Source: Candidatus Eiseniibacteriota bacterium
GTDB lineage: Bacteria; Eisenbacteria; RBG-16-71-46; JACRLI01
Direction of reading: 5' to 3'
NCBI GenBank assembly: GCA_025351485.1
Contig: JANXVU010000036.1
Location: 1 to 64,000, forward strand
Length of the DNA stretch: 64,000 bases
Part shown: piece after piece, positions 41,430 through 49,955 of the stretch
Layout: each line of letters opens with the position of its first letter
Position numbering within the stretch: the first letter of the stretch is position 1
Program-made: the position numbers and the translations under genes
The notes under the pieces: model-generated
What the model was told of the DNA's origin: nothing
Database searches by the model: none
What the model saw: only the letters and a program-made list of their open reading frames with translations

Positions 41430-42358
41430 AGGTCGTCCTCCTGGGTCCCCAGCGGCACGATCCGAATCTCGGCGCCACGGTGCGCTCGCTCGAATTCCAG
41501 GGCCGGGTGGCCACGGTGACCGCGGGCTGGCAGGAGCGCGAGGCGGACGACGCGGAACTGTGCGAGCACCTGGGCCACCGGTGCGTGAATCTCGAGCTGT
41601 ACCGCCGCGCTTCGGATGTGTTCCGGCGCGACCCGGAGCTGGACGCGGCCCACCAGGCACGCCAGGAACGGCTGCACCGCATGCAGGACCTCTACACCAT
41701 CCGGCTGAACCACGCCGCGGACGCCTGCCACGCCCTGGCCTCGAGCGATGCGCCCGACACCCTCAAGCTGCAGGAGCTGGCCGGGGCGGTGGAGGCGCTG
41801 CGGACGCTGGACCGGGAGCACCTGGGCCACGTCGCCGAGGTGCACGCGGAATTCGTCGTACGCTTCCGGCCGCTGGAGCGCGAAGGCGTGGCGTCCATGC
41901 GGGGCGAGCTGGCCGCAATCCTGAGAGACGTGTCCGCGCTGGTGGTGGCCGGAGGCCACGTGGCGGTGCTGCTCAACCGGCTGCGCCTGTTTGGAATCGT
42001 GGAATTGCTGGGGGACCGTCCGGTCATCGCCTGGTCCGCCGGCGCCATGGCGGTGAGCGAGCGCGTGGTGCTGTTCCACGACGATCCGCCGCACGGGCCC
42101 GGCCATCCCGAGGCGCTGGAGAACGGACTGGGGCTGATCCCGCGCGTGGTGCCTCTTCCGCATGCCCGGTACCGGCTCCATCTGGACGACCCGGGGCGCG
42201 TTTCGCTGATGGCGCGACGCTTCGCGCCGGCCGCCTGCGTGCCGATGGACGGGGGCGCCCGCCTGGACTGGAACGGCGCTGCGCTGTGGGCCCCGCCGGG
42301 CAACTACCTGATGGAAGAAAGCGGCGCCATCCGCGAGCTGGCGGAGGCCTCCGCGTGA
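41426..42358 (+). CDS. Peptidase S51 (PepE/cyanophycinase)-like, class I GATase-fold protein
   Basis: RPVIAWSAGAMAVSERVVLFHDD Ser-type nucleophile elbow; GTG start overlapping the upstream stop (GTGA). Confidence 0.6.
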   Translation: MKVVLLGPQRHDPNLGATVRSLEFQGRVATVTAGWQEREADDAELCEHLGHRCVNLELYRRASDVFRRDPELDAAHQARQERLHRMQDLYTIRLNHAADACHALASSDAPDTLKLQELAGAVEALRTLDREHLGHVAEVHAEFVVRFRPLEREGVASMRGELAAILRDVSALVVAGGHVAVLLNRLRLFGIVELLGDRPVIAWSAGAMAVSERVVLFHDDPPHGPGHPEALENGLGLIPRVVPLPHARYRLHLDDPGRVSLMARRFAPAACVPMDGGARLDWNGAALWAPPGNYLMEESGAIRELAEASA

Positions 42359-43509
42359 GCGGGACCGCGACCGTCGGCCTGGCCATCCACGACCTTGCCA
42401 CCCGCGGGGGCGCGCGCCCCGAAGCGGTGGACGCGTTTCTTTCCGCGCACCGCTTTCCGCTGGTGGAAGGCTCGGGCTGCACGTTCGTCTTCCGGGGCCA
42501 GGCGGACGGCGTGAACCTCAAGCACTGGGTGTTCGGCCTCCCGGCCTCGCAGGCCTTTCACCGGGTGAACGGAACCGACCTGTGGTACCTGGTGGTGGAG
42601 CTGCCGCCGCGCTCAAGGGTGGAATACAAGTTCGAAGTGGTGCGGGGCGGCAACGGGACGTGGATAGAGGACCCGCTCAACGACCAGCACGCCCACGATC
42701 CGTTCGGGTCCAATTCGGTGGTGCACGGCGCGGGCTACGAGGAGCCTGACTGGATCCGGCCCAATCCCACCACGCGCCCGGGCTCGCTCAGGTCCATGGT
42801 GTTCCGCAGCCCGGCCCTCGGGGGAGACCGGCAGGTGACGCTGTACCTGCCGGCGCGCTACCGGACCACCCGGCGCTACCCGCTGCTGGTGGTTCACGAC
42901 GGATCCGACTACCTGCGGTTTTCCAGCATGCAGACGGTGCTCGACAACCTGATCCACCGGCTCGACATTCCCGAGATCATCGTGGCGCTCACCGACCCGG
43001 GCGACCGCCTGGCGGAGTATGCGAATCTGGAAGCGCACTCCCGCTTCCTGGTGGAGGAACTGGTGCCCCAGCTGGAGAAGGAGCTGCCGCTGGCCGCCAC
43101 GCCGGACTCGCGGTGCCTGATGGGAGCCAGCTTTGGCGCGGTGGCGACCCTTTCCACGGCCGTCCGCCGCCCAGGCTACTTCGGCCGCCTGATGCTCCAA
43201 TCGGGCTCATTCGCGTTCACCGACATCGGGCCCAGCCGGCGGGGCCCCGTCTTTGAGCCGGTGGTGGAGTTCGTGAACGAGTTCCGCGCGCGGCCCCGCA
43301 AGGTGGCCGACCAGGTGTTCGTGAGCTGCGGCACCTACGAATCGTTGATCTACGAGAACCGCTCCCTGGTGCCGGTGCTGCAGTCCACCGGCATGGAGGT
43401 CCGGTTCGTGGAGGCCCGCGACGGGCACAACTGGGAGAACTGGCGGGACCGCATGCGGGAAGGCCTTTCGTGGCTATTCCCCGGCCCCCTCCGGATGGTG
43501 TATGAATAG
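42355..43509 (+). CDS. Esterase family protein (enterochelin esterase/Fes-like, N-terminal E-set domain)
   Basis: N-term VNLKHWVFGLPASQAFHRVNGTDLWYLVVELPPRSRVEYKFEV; RTTRRYPLLVVHDGSDY; RCLMGASFGAVATL GxSxG; DGHNWENWRDRM His motif. Confidence 0.88.
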   Translation: MSGTATVGLAIHDLATRGGARPEAVDAFLSAHRFPLVEGSGCTFVFRGQADGVNLKHWVFGLPASQAFHRVNGTDLWYLVVELPPRSRVEYKFEVVRGGNGTWIEDPLNDQHAHDPFGSNSVVHGAGYEEPDWIRPNPTTRPGSLRSMVFRSPALGGDRQVTLYLPARYRTTRRYPLLVVHDGSDYLRFSSMQTVLDNLIHRLDIPEIIVALTDPGDRLAEYANLEAHSRFLVEELVPQLEKELPLAATPDSRCLMGASFGAVATLSTAVRRPGYFGRLMLQSGSFAFTDIGPSRRGPVFEPVVEFVNEFRARPRKVADQVFVSCGTYESLIYENRSLVPVLQSTGMEVRFVEARDGHNWENWRDRMREGLSWLFPGPLRMVYE

Positions 43510-43585
43510 GGGCTCACTTTTCCTGGAATCCATTCCCAGCCCGGGGGGCCGGCTTGCCCTCGACCCCCGGAATCCGAGGTAGCCC

Positions 43586-44854
43586 ATGGCCACCGTGGTT
43601 CGCAAAATAGGCCTGTCGCTCGGGGCCGACATCTGTTGGCCGATCTGCTACGAGGAGATCCTCAAGCGGCTGGACCTCGGCGTTCCCTCGGGCACCGACA
43701 CGCTGCGCTTCGAGACTGAGCGGGTGACCATCGAGCCGTTCGACCTGCGCCAGCCCTGCCAGTACGACCTGGTGATCGACCGTCTCACGCACTGGTACCA
43801 CACCAGCCGCGAATGGATCAAGAAATCGGTGGTGATGGACGGGCTCTACGTGTTCAACAATCCGTGGGCGGTGCAGGCCATGGAAAAGCACACTTCCTAC
43901 TGCGCCATGATGCGCCTGGGATTTCCCATCCCCGACACCTGGATGGTCCCGCCCAAGGAATACGAGCCCAAGCCCGACCTGGACGTGACGCTCAGTCGCT
44001 ACGCGCAGCTGTTCGACCTGGGCAAGATCGGCGCCGACGTGGGCTATCCCATGTTCATGAAGCCCTACGACGGCGGCGGCTGGGCCGGCGTGAGCCGCAT
44101 CGACGACGAAGAGGCGCTGCGATCCGCCTACGACAAGAGCGGCCGCCACCTGATGCACCTGCAGCGCGCGGTGGACCCGCACGACCTGTTCGTGCGCTGC
44201 ATCGGGCTGGGCCCCCAGGTGCACTTCGTGAACTATGATCCGGCCCGGGCGTTGCACGACCGCTACACCATGGACCTGGATTTCCTGGGGGAGGGCGAGA
44301 GGTCCCTGCTCCGCGACATGACGCTCACCATCAACAGTTTTTTCGGATGGGACTTCAACTCGTGCGAAGCCCTGCGGCAGGGCGGGACCTGGCATCCGAT
44401 CGACTTCGCCAACGCCTGTCCCGACTCGCAGGTCACCTCGCTCCACTACCACTTCCCATGGCTGGTGAAGGCGAATCTCCGGTGGTCGCTGTTCTGCGCC
44501 GCCACGCGGCGCCCCATGCGGGTGAACCAGGACTGGCAGCCCTTCTTCGACGTGGCCGAGACCGACCTGCCGTTCCGCGAAAAACTGCGCCAGTACGCGG
44601 CCATCGCCGAGAAGCGCTTTGACACTGCCAAGTTCGAGAAGTTCTGCGACAAGCACCTGGCAGGGCTGGACGAGGCGGCGTGGGAGTTCTTCGGGACCGA
44701 CCTGGCCCGGGACGCGGTGCGCCAGAAAGTTTCCGCGCTCTTCCCGGCCCACGAGGTGGAGGAGTTCACCGGGATGTTCTGGGCCCGCATCCAGGGCTGG
44801 CGCGAAGACAACAGCCCCAGGGCGGCCGCCGCTGCGGTGCGGAGGAAGCCGTGA
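43586..44854 (+). CDS. ATP-grasp family protein (divergent, RimK-like region)
   Basis: VVMDGLYVFNNPWAVQAMEKHTSYCAMMRLGFPIPDTWMVP; GYPMFMKPYDGGGWAGVSRIDDEEAL; HPIDFANACPDSQVTSLHYHFPWLV. Confidence 0.75.
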   Translation: MATVVRKIGLSLGADICWPICYEEILKRLDLGVPSGTDTLRFETERVTIEPFDLRQPCQYDLVIDRLTHWYHTSREWIKKSVVMDGLYVFNNPWAVQAMEKHTSYCAMMRLGFPIPDTWMVPPKEYEPKPDLDVTLSRYAQLFDLGKIGADVGYPMFMKPYDGGGWAGVSRIDDEEALRSAYDKSGRHLMHLQRAVDPHDLFVRCIGLGPQVHFVNYDPARALHDRYTMDLDFLGEGERSLLRDMTLTINSFFGWDFNSCEALRQGGTWHPIDFANACPDSQVTSLHYHFPWLVKANLRWSLFCAATRRPMRVNQDWQPFFDVAETDLPFREKLRQYAAIAEKRFDTAKFEKFCDKHLAGLDEAAWEFFGTDLARDAVRQKVSALFPAHEVEEFTGMFWARIQGWREDNSPRAAAAAVRRKP

Positions 44855-45585
44855 AGGAGACTTCGCGCTGGCACAGCCAGCGGCTCGGACGCGAGGTCAC
44901 GCTGGCCCGCTGGGGCAGCTTTGGCGTGCCGGTCCTGATCTTTCCCACCGCCGGAGGGGACGCGGAGGAGATCGAGCGGTTCCACATCATCTCGGCGCTG
45001 GGGGACCTGATCGGAGCGGGCCGGATCAAGGTGTACTCGTGCGACAGCGTCGCCGGCCACGCGATGGTGACCCAGGAAGGCTCTCCGCGGCACCGCATGT
45101 GGATGCTGAACCAGTTCCAGGAGTACGTACGCCACGAAGTGGTGCCGGCCATCCGCATGGACTGCCGATCCGAGGGCATCGAGATTGTGAGCGCGGGCGC
45201 CTCCATCGGGGCGTTCAACGCGCTGGCGGTGCTGTGCCGCTATCCGGACGTCTTTTCGCGTGCCATCTGCCTGTCCGGCACCTACGACCTGCAGCGCTTT
45301 CTTGAAAATGCGTGGAGCGACGATTTCTACGTCGCCTCGCCGCTCCACTATCTGCCCAACCTCGAGGGGCCGCACCTGGAGGCGCTCCGCAAGCGCCTGG
45401 TGATCCTGGCTTCGGGCCAGGGCCGCGCCGAGGACATCGGCGAATCCTGGCGCGCGGCGCAAATACTGGGCTCCAAGGGCATACCGAACCGCGTCATGCC
45501 GTGGGGCGAGGAGTGGCCGCACGACTGGCCGACGTGGCGCAAGATGCTTCCGATCTATCTGGGCGAGCTGGATTCGCAGGCTTAG
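44851..45585 (+). CDS. Alpha/beta hydrolase, esterase family
   Basis: VLIFPTAGGDAEEIERF; EIVSAGASIGAFNAL nucleophile elbow; YPDVFSRAICLSGTYDLQRF; GTG start overlapping the upstream stop. Confidence 0.85.
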   Translation: MKETSRWHSQRLGREVTLARWGSFGVPVLIFPTAGGDAEEIERFHIISALGDLIGAGRIKVYSCDSVAGHAMVTQEGSPRHRMWMLNQFQEYVRHEVVPAIRMDCRSEGIEIVSAGASIGAFNALAVLCRYPDVFSRAICLSGTYDLQRFLENAWSDDFYVASPLHYLPNLEGPHLEALRKRLVILASGQGRAEDIGESWRAAQILGSKGIPNRVMPWGEEWPHDWPTWRKMLPIYLGELDSQA

Positions 45586-45611
45586 GACTTGGGCATGAAG
45601 GCGGAGGCCTG

Positions 45612-47525
45612 ATGGGCACCCACAAAATCCAGGGCGAATTCCAGGGCGAAGAGCGGCGCGTGTTCATGCGCTACCTGCTCCGGGACCTGCGCGCCATGGA
45701 GCACATCCTGGCCAACGGCCTGCTGGAAGAGGGCGTGCGCCGCGTGGGCGCCGAACAGGAGATGTTCCTCCTGGACCGCCACAACCTGGCCGCGCCCGCG
45801 GCGCTGGACGTGCTCAAGCGCGTCAACGACCCTCATTTCACCACCGAGCTGGGACTGTTCAATCTGGAAATGAACCTGGACCCGCTGCTGTTTGGCGGGG
45901 ACTGCCTGAGCCGCATGGAGGAGCAGCTCCAGGGCCTGCTCGGCAAGCTCCGCGCTTCCATCGCCGACCTGGACGTGAAGGCGCTGCTCACCGGCATCCT
46001 GCCCACCATTCGAAAATCCGACCTGGGGCTCGAGAACATGGTGCCGCTGCCCCGCTACCAGGCGCTCAACCAGGCCATGAGCCGGATGCGCGGCGGGGCC
46101 TACGAGTTCTACATCAAGGGGCTGGACGAAATCCTGGTGAAGCACGACTCGGTCATGGTGGAAGCGTGCAACGCCAGCTTCCAGGTGCACTTCCAGGTGG
46201 GCGCCTCGGAATTCGCCAACCTCTACAACATCGCGCAGGTGGTGGCCGGGCCGCTCCTGGCGTGCGCCACCAACTCGCCGCTTCTGTTCGGCCGAAGGCT
46301 GTGGGCGGAGACGCGCATCGCCCTGTTCCAGCAGGCCGTGGACACCCGCTCGGTGGGCCACCACCTGCGCGAGAGCAGCCCGCGCGTGACCTTCGGCAAC
46401 AGCTGGGTGAAGGAATCGGTGCTGGAGCTCTACAAGGAAGACATCTCGCGCTTCCGCACCCTGGTCGGCACCGGGCTGGACGAGGATCCGTTCGAAGCGC
46501 TGGCCAGGGGCGAGGCCCCGCAACTCAAGGCGCTGCGGCTGCACAACGGCACCGTGTACCGCTGGAACCGCGCCTGCTATGGGATCATGAACGGCAAGCC
46601 GCACCTGCGGATCGAGAACCGGGTGATGCCCTCGGGGCCCAGCGTGGCCGACGAGATCGCCAACGCCGCGTTCTGGTTCGGCATGGTGAGTGGCCTGGCC
46701 TTCAAGTACGAGGACATCACCAAGGTCACTGAGTTCGAGCACGCCAAGATGAACTTCGTGGCCGCCGCCCGCGGCGGCCTGGGCGCGCACATGACCTGGC
46801 TGGAGGGCGAGGAGTTGCCCGCGCCCCGGCTCATCCTGGACCGCCTCCTGCCGCTCGCGGAAGAGGGCCTGGCCAAGGCCGGCGTGGACCAGGCTGACCG
46901 AGACCGCTATCTGGGCCTGATACGGGAGCGCGTGGGCTCGGGCCGCACCGGAACACGGTGGATATTACAGTCGCTCGCGGGAATGAAGGAGCAGGGCACC
47001 CAGGGGGAGCGCCTGAACGCCGTGACCGCCGCCATGCTGGAGCGCCAGCAGGAGGGAACTCCGGTGGCCGCCTGGGAACTCGCGTCCCTCGCCGAAGGCG
47101 GCGGCTGGAAGCAAAACTACTTGAAGGTGGAGCAGTACATGACCACCGACCTGTTCACGGTGCACGCGGACGATCCGGTGGACCTGGTGGCCAACCTGAT
47201 GGAGTGGCAGCGCATCCGCCACGTGCCGGTGGAGGACTCCCAGCACAAGCTGATCGGGCTGATTTCCTACCGCGCCATCCTGCGCCTGATGGCCCGCGGC
47301 ACCCTGGAGCGCAACCGCGACGGCCTGTGCGCCGCCGACATCATGAAGCGCGACCCGGCCGTGATCGGCCCCGAGATGTCCACGCTGAGGGCCATCGAGC
47401 TGATGCGCCGACTCGCGGTGGGGTGCCTGCCGGTGGTGCAGGACGGCAAACTCGTGGGCCTGGTCACCGAGCACGATTTCATGGACATCGCCGCCGAGCT
47501 GCTGGAACAGAAGCTGAAGGAATGA
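45612..47525 (+). CDS. Carboxylate-amine ligase (GCS2 family, glutamate-cysteine-ligase-like) fused to C-terminal CBS domain pair
   Basis: VGAEQEMFLLDRHNL, TTELGLFNLEMNLDPLLFGGDCL, CNASFQVHFQV, PHLRIENRVMPSGPSVADEIANAAFW; C-term VEQYMTTDLFTVHADDPVDLVANLMEWQRIRHVPV...ADIMKRDPAVIGPEMSTLRAIELMRRLAVGCLPVV. Confidence 0.92.
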   Translation: MGTHKIQGEFQGEERRVFMRYLLRDLRAMEHILANGLLEEGVRRVGAEQEMFLLDRHNLAAPAALDVLKRVNDPHFTTELGLFNLEMNLDPLLFGGDCLSRMEEQLQGLLGKLRASIADLDVKALLTGILPTIRKSDLGLENMVPLPRYQALNQAMSRMRGGAYEFYIKGLDEILVKHDSVMVEACNASFQVHFQVGASEFANLYNIAQVVAGPLLACATNSPLLFGRRLWAETRIALFQQAVDTRSVGHHLRESSPRVTFGNSWVKESVLELYKEDISRFRTLVGTGLDEDPFEALARGEAPQLKALRLHNGTVYRWNRACYGIMNGKPHLRIENRVMPSGPSVADEIANAAFWFGMVSGLAFKYEDITKVTEFEHAKMNFVAAARGGLGAHMTWLEGEELPAPRLILDRLLPLAEEGLAKAGVDQADRDRYLGLIRERVGSGRTGTRWILQSLAGMKEQGTQGERLNAVTAAMLERQQEGTPVAAWELASLAEGGGWKQNYLKVEQYMTTDLFTVHADDPVDLVANLMEWQRIRHVPVEDSQHKLIGLISYRAILRLMARGTLERNRDGLCAADIMKRDPAVIGPEMSTLRAIELMRRLAVGCLPVVQDGKLVGLVTEHDFMDIAAELLEQKLKE

Positions 47526-48538
47526 ACTCCCCCTCATCTTCCCACGCCTCCCGCCCGGAAGACGGGCCGGCCCTGAAACGGCTGCTCGGCCGCGTGCGCG
47601 GGGAGCGTCCCGGCCCCACCCTGATCGCCATCGGCGGGATGCACGGCAACGAGCCCGCCGGAATCGGCGCGGTCCGGCGCGTGCTGCCGGCGCTGGAGCC
47701 GCTCGCTTCCGGCATGCGCGGCGAGTTCGTGGCCCTCGCGGGCAACCTGGGCGCGCTGGCCCGGAACAAGCGGTTCCTGGCCAGGGACCTGAACCGCCAG
47801 TGGACCCCCGAACGCATCGCCATGCTTCGCGCGGCCGGCAACCTGTCCGCGCGCGAGAGCGAAGACCGCGAGCAGCTGGAACTGTTGGACGCGCTGGAAG
47901 AGATCCTTCTCCGCTCGCGCGGCCGGGTGTACCTGCTGGATATGCACACCACCTCCGCCCAGGGCGTGCCGTTCTCGGTCGCGGGAAGCGAGGCGCGCGC
48001 GCTGGACTTTGCGCTCCATTTTCCCAGCGTGATCCTGCTCGGGCTGCAGGGAGTCCTGGGCGGCGTGCTCACCGAATACCTTGCCTCGCGCCACTGCGTG
48101 GCGCTGGCGGTGGAGGGCGGCCAGCACGAATCGGCCACCGCCGTGGACTGTCACGAGGCGCTGCTGTGGATGGCGCTCGCCGCGGTGCACATGCTGCCGC
48201 GCTCGCGGGTGCCTGCCCTGGAACGTTACCGAGGCATACTGGAAGAGGCGCGGGGTTCCCTGCCCCGGGTGATCGAGGTCCTGGACCGGCATGCCATCGC
48301 CCCCGAGGACCAGTTCCGGATGGAGCCGGGGTACGCCAATATCCAACCCGTCCGAAGGGGCGCCCTGCTGGCGCGTGACCGCTCGGGCGAGATTCGTTCG
48401 CCCGGGGACCGGCTCATCGTGATGCCGCTCTATCAGGCGCTGGGCGACGACGGGTTCTTCCTGGGCCGCGCCAAGTGGTGGTGGCGGCTCCGGGTCAAGG
48501 TGGCGCTCCGGATCCTTAAAGGAGAGTTGCTCCGCTGA
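47522..48538 (+). CDS. Succinylglutamate desuccinylase/aspartoacylase family zinc hydrolase
   Basis: LIAIGGMHGNEPAGIGAVRRVLP, RDLNRQWTPERI, YLLDMHTTSAQGVPFSV, LAVEGGQHESATAV; ATGA overlap with the upstream gene. Confidence 0.9.
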   Translation: MNSPSSSHASRPEDGPALKRLLGRVRGERPGPTLIAIGGMHGNEPAGIGAVRRVLPALEPLASGMRGEFVALAGNLGALARNKRFLARDLNRQWTPERIAMLRAAGNLSARESEDREQLELLDALEEILLRSRGRVYLLDMHTTSAQGVPFSVAGSEARALDFALHFPSVILLGLQGVLGGVLTEYLASRHCVALAVEGGQHESATAVDCHEALLWMALAAVHMLPRSRVPALERYRGILEEARGSLPRVIEVLDRHAIAPEDQFRMEPGYANIQPVRRGALLARDRSGEIRSPGDRLIVMPLYQALGDDGFFLGRAKWWWRLRVKVALRILKGELLR

Positions 48539-49449
48539 TGCGATTTCCGCTCCTGCTTCGCCCGCTGGTGCTGCTTCTTCCCGCCCTGCTCCTCGCCACT
48601 TCCACGCCGGCCCGCGCTTCCAACAGGCAAAGTCCCCACGCCGGCCCGGCCCTGGTCCTTGATCCTGCGCGTCCCGGCGTGGGCGACCTGGCGCTCGCCA
48701 CCCTGCGCGGCGCGCCCCCGCTGCGGTCTCTGAAGGGCGAGTGGCTGGGGCACACCGTGGAGTTCGAACGGGGCGCACGTTCGGCCACGTGGCACGCGCT
48801 GATCGGCTCCGGGCTCACGACGGCCTCGGGGGAATACCCGCTGAAGCTGACCGGCGAACTCCCGGGCGGAACCCCGTTCGAGTTCGCGCGCCAGGTTCGG
48901 CTGCAGGAGGTGCGATTCGCCACTTCCCGCCTGCGGGTGGCCGAAAAATTCGCGTCGCCGGACTCTCAGCAGCAGCTGCGCATCCAGGCCGAGCGTGCGC
49001 TCAAGGACAGCCTGTTCCACCACGGCGCGGATTCCTCGCTATGGTCGGGCCGGTGCGTGACTCCAGTGAAAGGAAGAACCTCGGAGCGCTTCGGAACGGC
49101 GCGGGTGTTCAACGGGGAAAAGCTTAGCGTGCACGAAGGGTTGGATTTTCGCGCCCTGCGGGGCACTCCGGTGCGCGCGGTGAATTCCGGGAAGGTGCTG
49201 CTGGCCCGGGCGCTCTTCTACGAAGGGAACTGCTTGGTGCTGGACCACGGAGCGGGGCTGTTCACGGCCTACATGCACCTCTCGAAGTTCCAGGTGCGAG
49301 AAGGCGACCCGGTGCGCAAGGGCCAGCGCCTGGGGCTGAGCCGCGCCACCGGCCGGGTGACCGGCCCGCACCTGCACCTGTCCGCCCGTTGGGACGGCGT
49401 GCCGGTCAATCCCTCCACGCTGCTTTCACTCCACCTTCCGGTCCGCTGA
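48538..49449 (+). CDS. Secreted M23 family peptidase (LytM-like)
   Basis: Signal peptide; VHEGLDFRALRGTPVRAVNSGKVLLARALFYEGNCLVLDHGAGLFTAYMHLSKFQVREGDPVRKGQRLGLSRATGRVTGPHLHLSARW. Confidence 0.95.
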   Translation: MRFPLLLRPLVLLLPALLLATSTPARASNRQSPHAGPALVLDPARPGVGDLALATLRGAPPLRSLKGEWLGHTVEFERGARSATWHALIGSGLTTASGEYPLKLTGELPGGTPFEFARQVRLQEVRFATSRLRVAEKFASPDSQQQLRIQAERALKDSLFHHGADSSLWSGRCVTPVKGRTSERFGTARVFNGEKLSVHEGLDFRALRGTPVRAVNSGKVLLARALFYEGNCLVLDHGAGLFTAYMHLSKFQVREGDPVRKGQRLGLSRATGRVTGPHLHLSARWDGVPVNPSTLLSLHLPVR

Positions 49450-49897
49450 TTCACCGCGCCGCGCCCCGCGAATCCGGGAGGCCGCCGGCGGGGTGGTCGG
49501 GTTCTTCCGCCGCCGCACTTGCTCCGGTTGCATTCACTTCCAATCCGTTCGGCCCGATTCTCGGGTTCCATTTCGCTGGAATCTCAGGCAGGGCCCAGGC
49601 GGCGAGTCTCCTCGGCCGCCCAGGCCCCCCTGGGAACCCGCGCCCGGGAGTCCAAGGGTTGTAGTTCCTTTTGGGTGGATCCCGTTGCTGGGCTACGCTT
49701 CCCTTCAAGCGCATGAACCGGGCCAATCGTCTTCCGGACGCGCAACTCCAATCGCGCGGCCAAGATGCTGCAAAGAGGCCGCGGCGAAGGCGCTCCGGGC
49801 GGCCCGAAATGTGCGCAGCCCGCTGCGCACCGCGGCGCGCACGTGCGCAGCGCGGGACGGCCGCTGGCGTTCGCCGCCTGCCGGCGCGGGCAAAGAA

Positions 49898-49929
49898 GAA
49901 GGGGGACGGGCTCGTGCCCATCCCCCTTC
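49898..49929 (-). terminator. Terminator-like hairpin downstream of the aminotransferase gene
   Basis: GAAGGGGGACGGGC-TCGT-GCCCATCCCCCTTC stem with one mismatch; minus-strand continuation TTCTTTG. Confidence 0.6.
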
Positions 49930-49955
49930 ATGCTGTTGCGAATCTGCCGCCGGAG

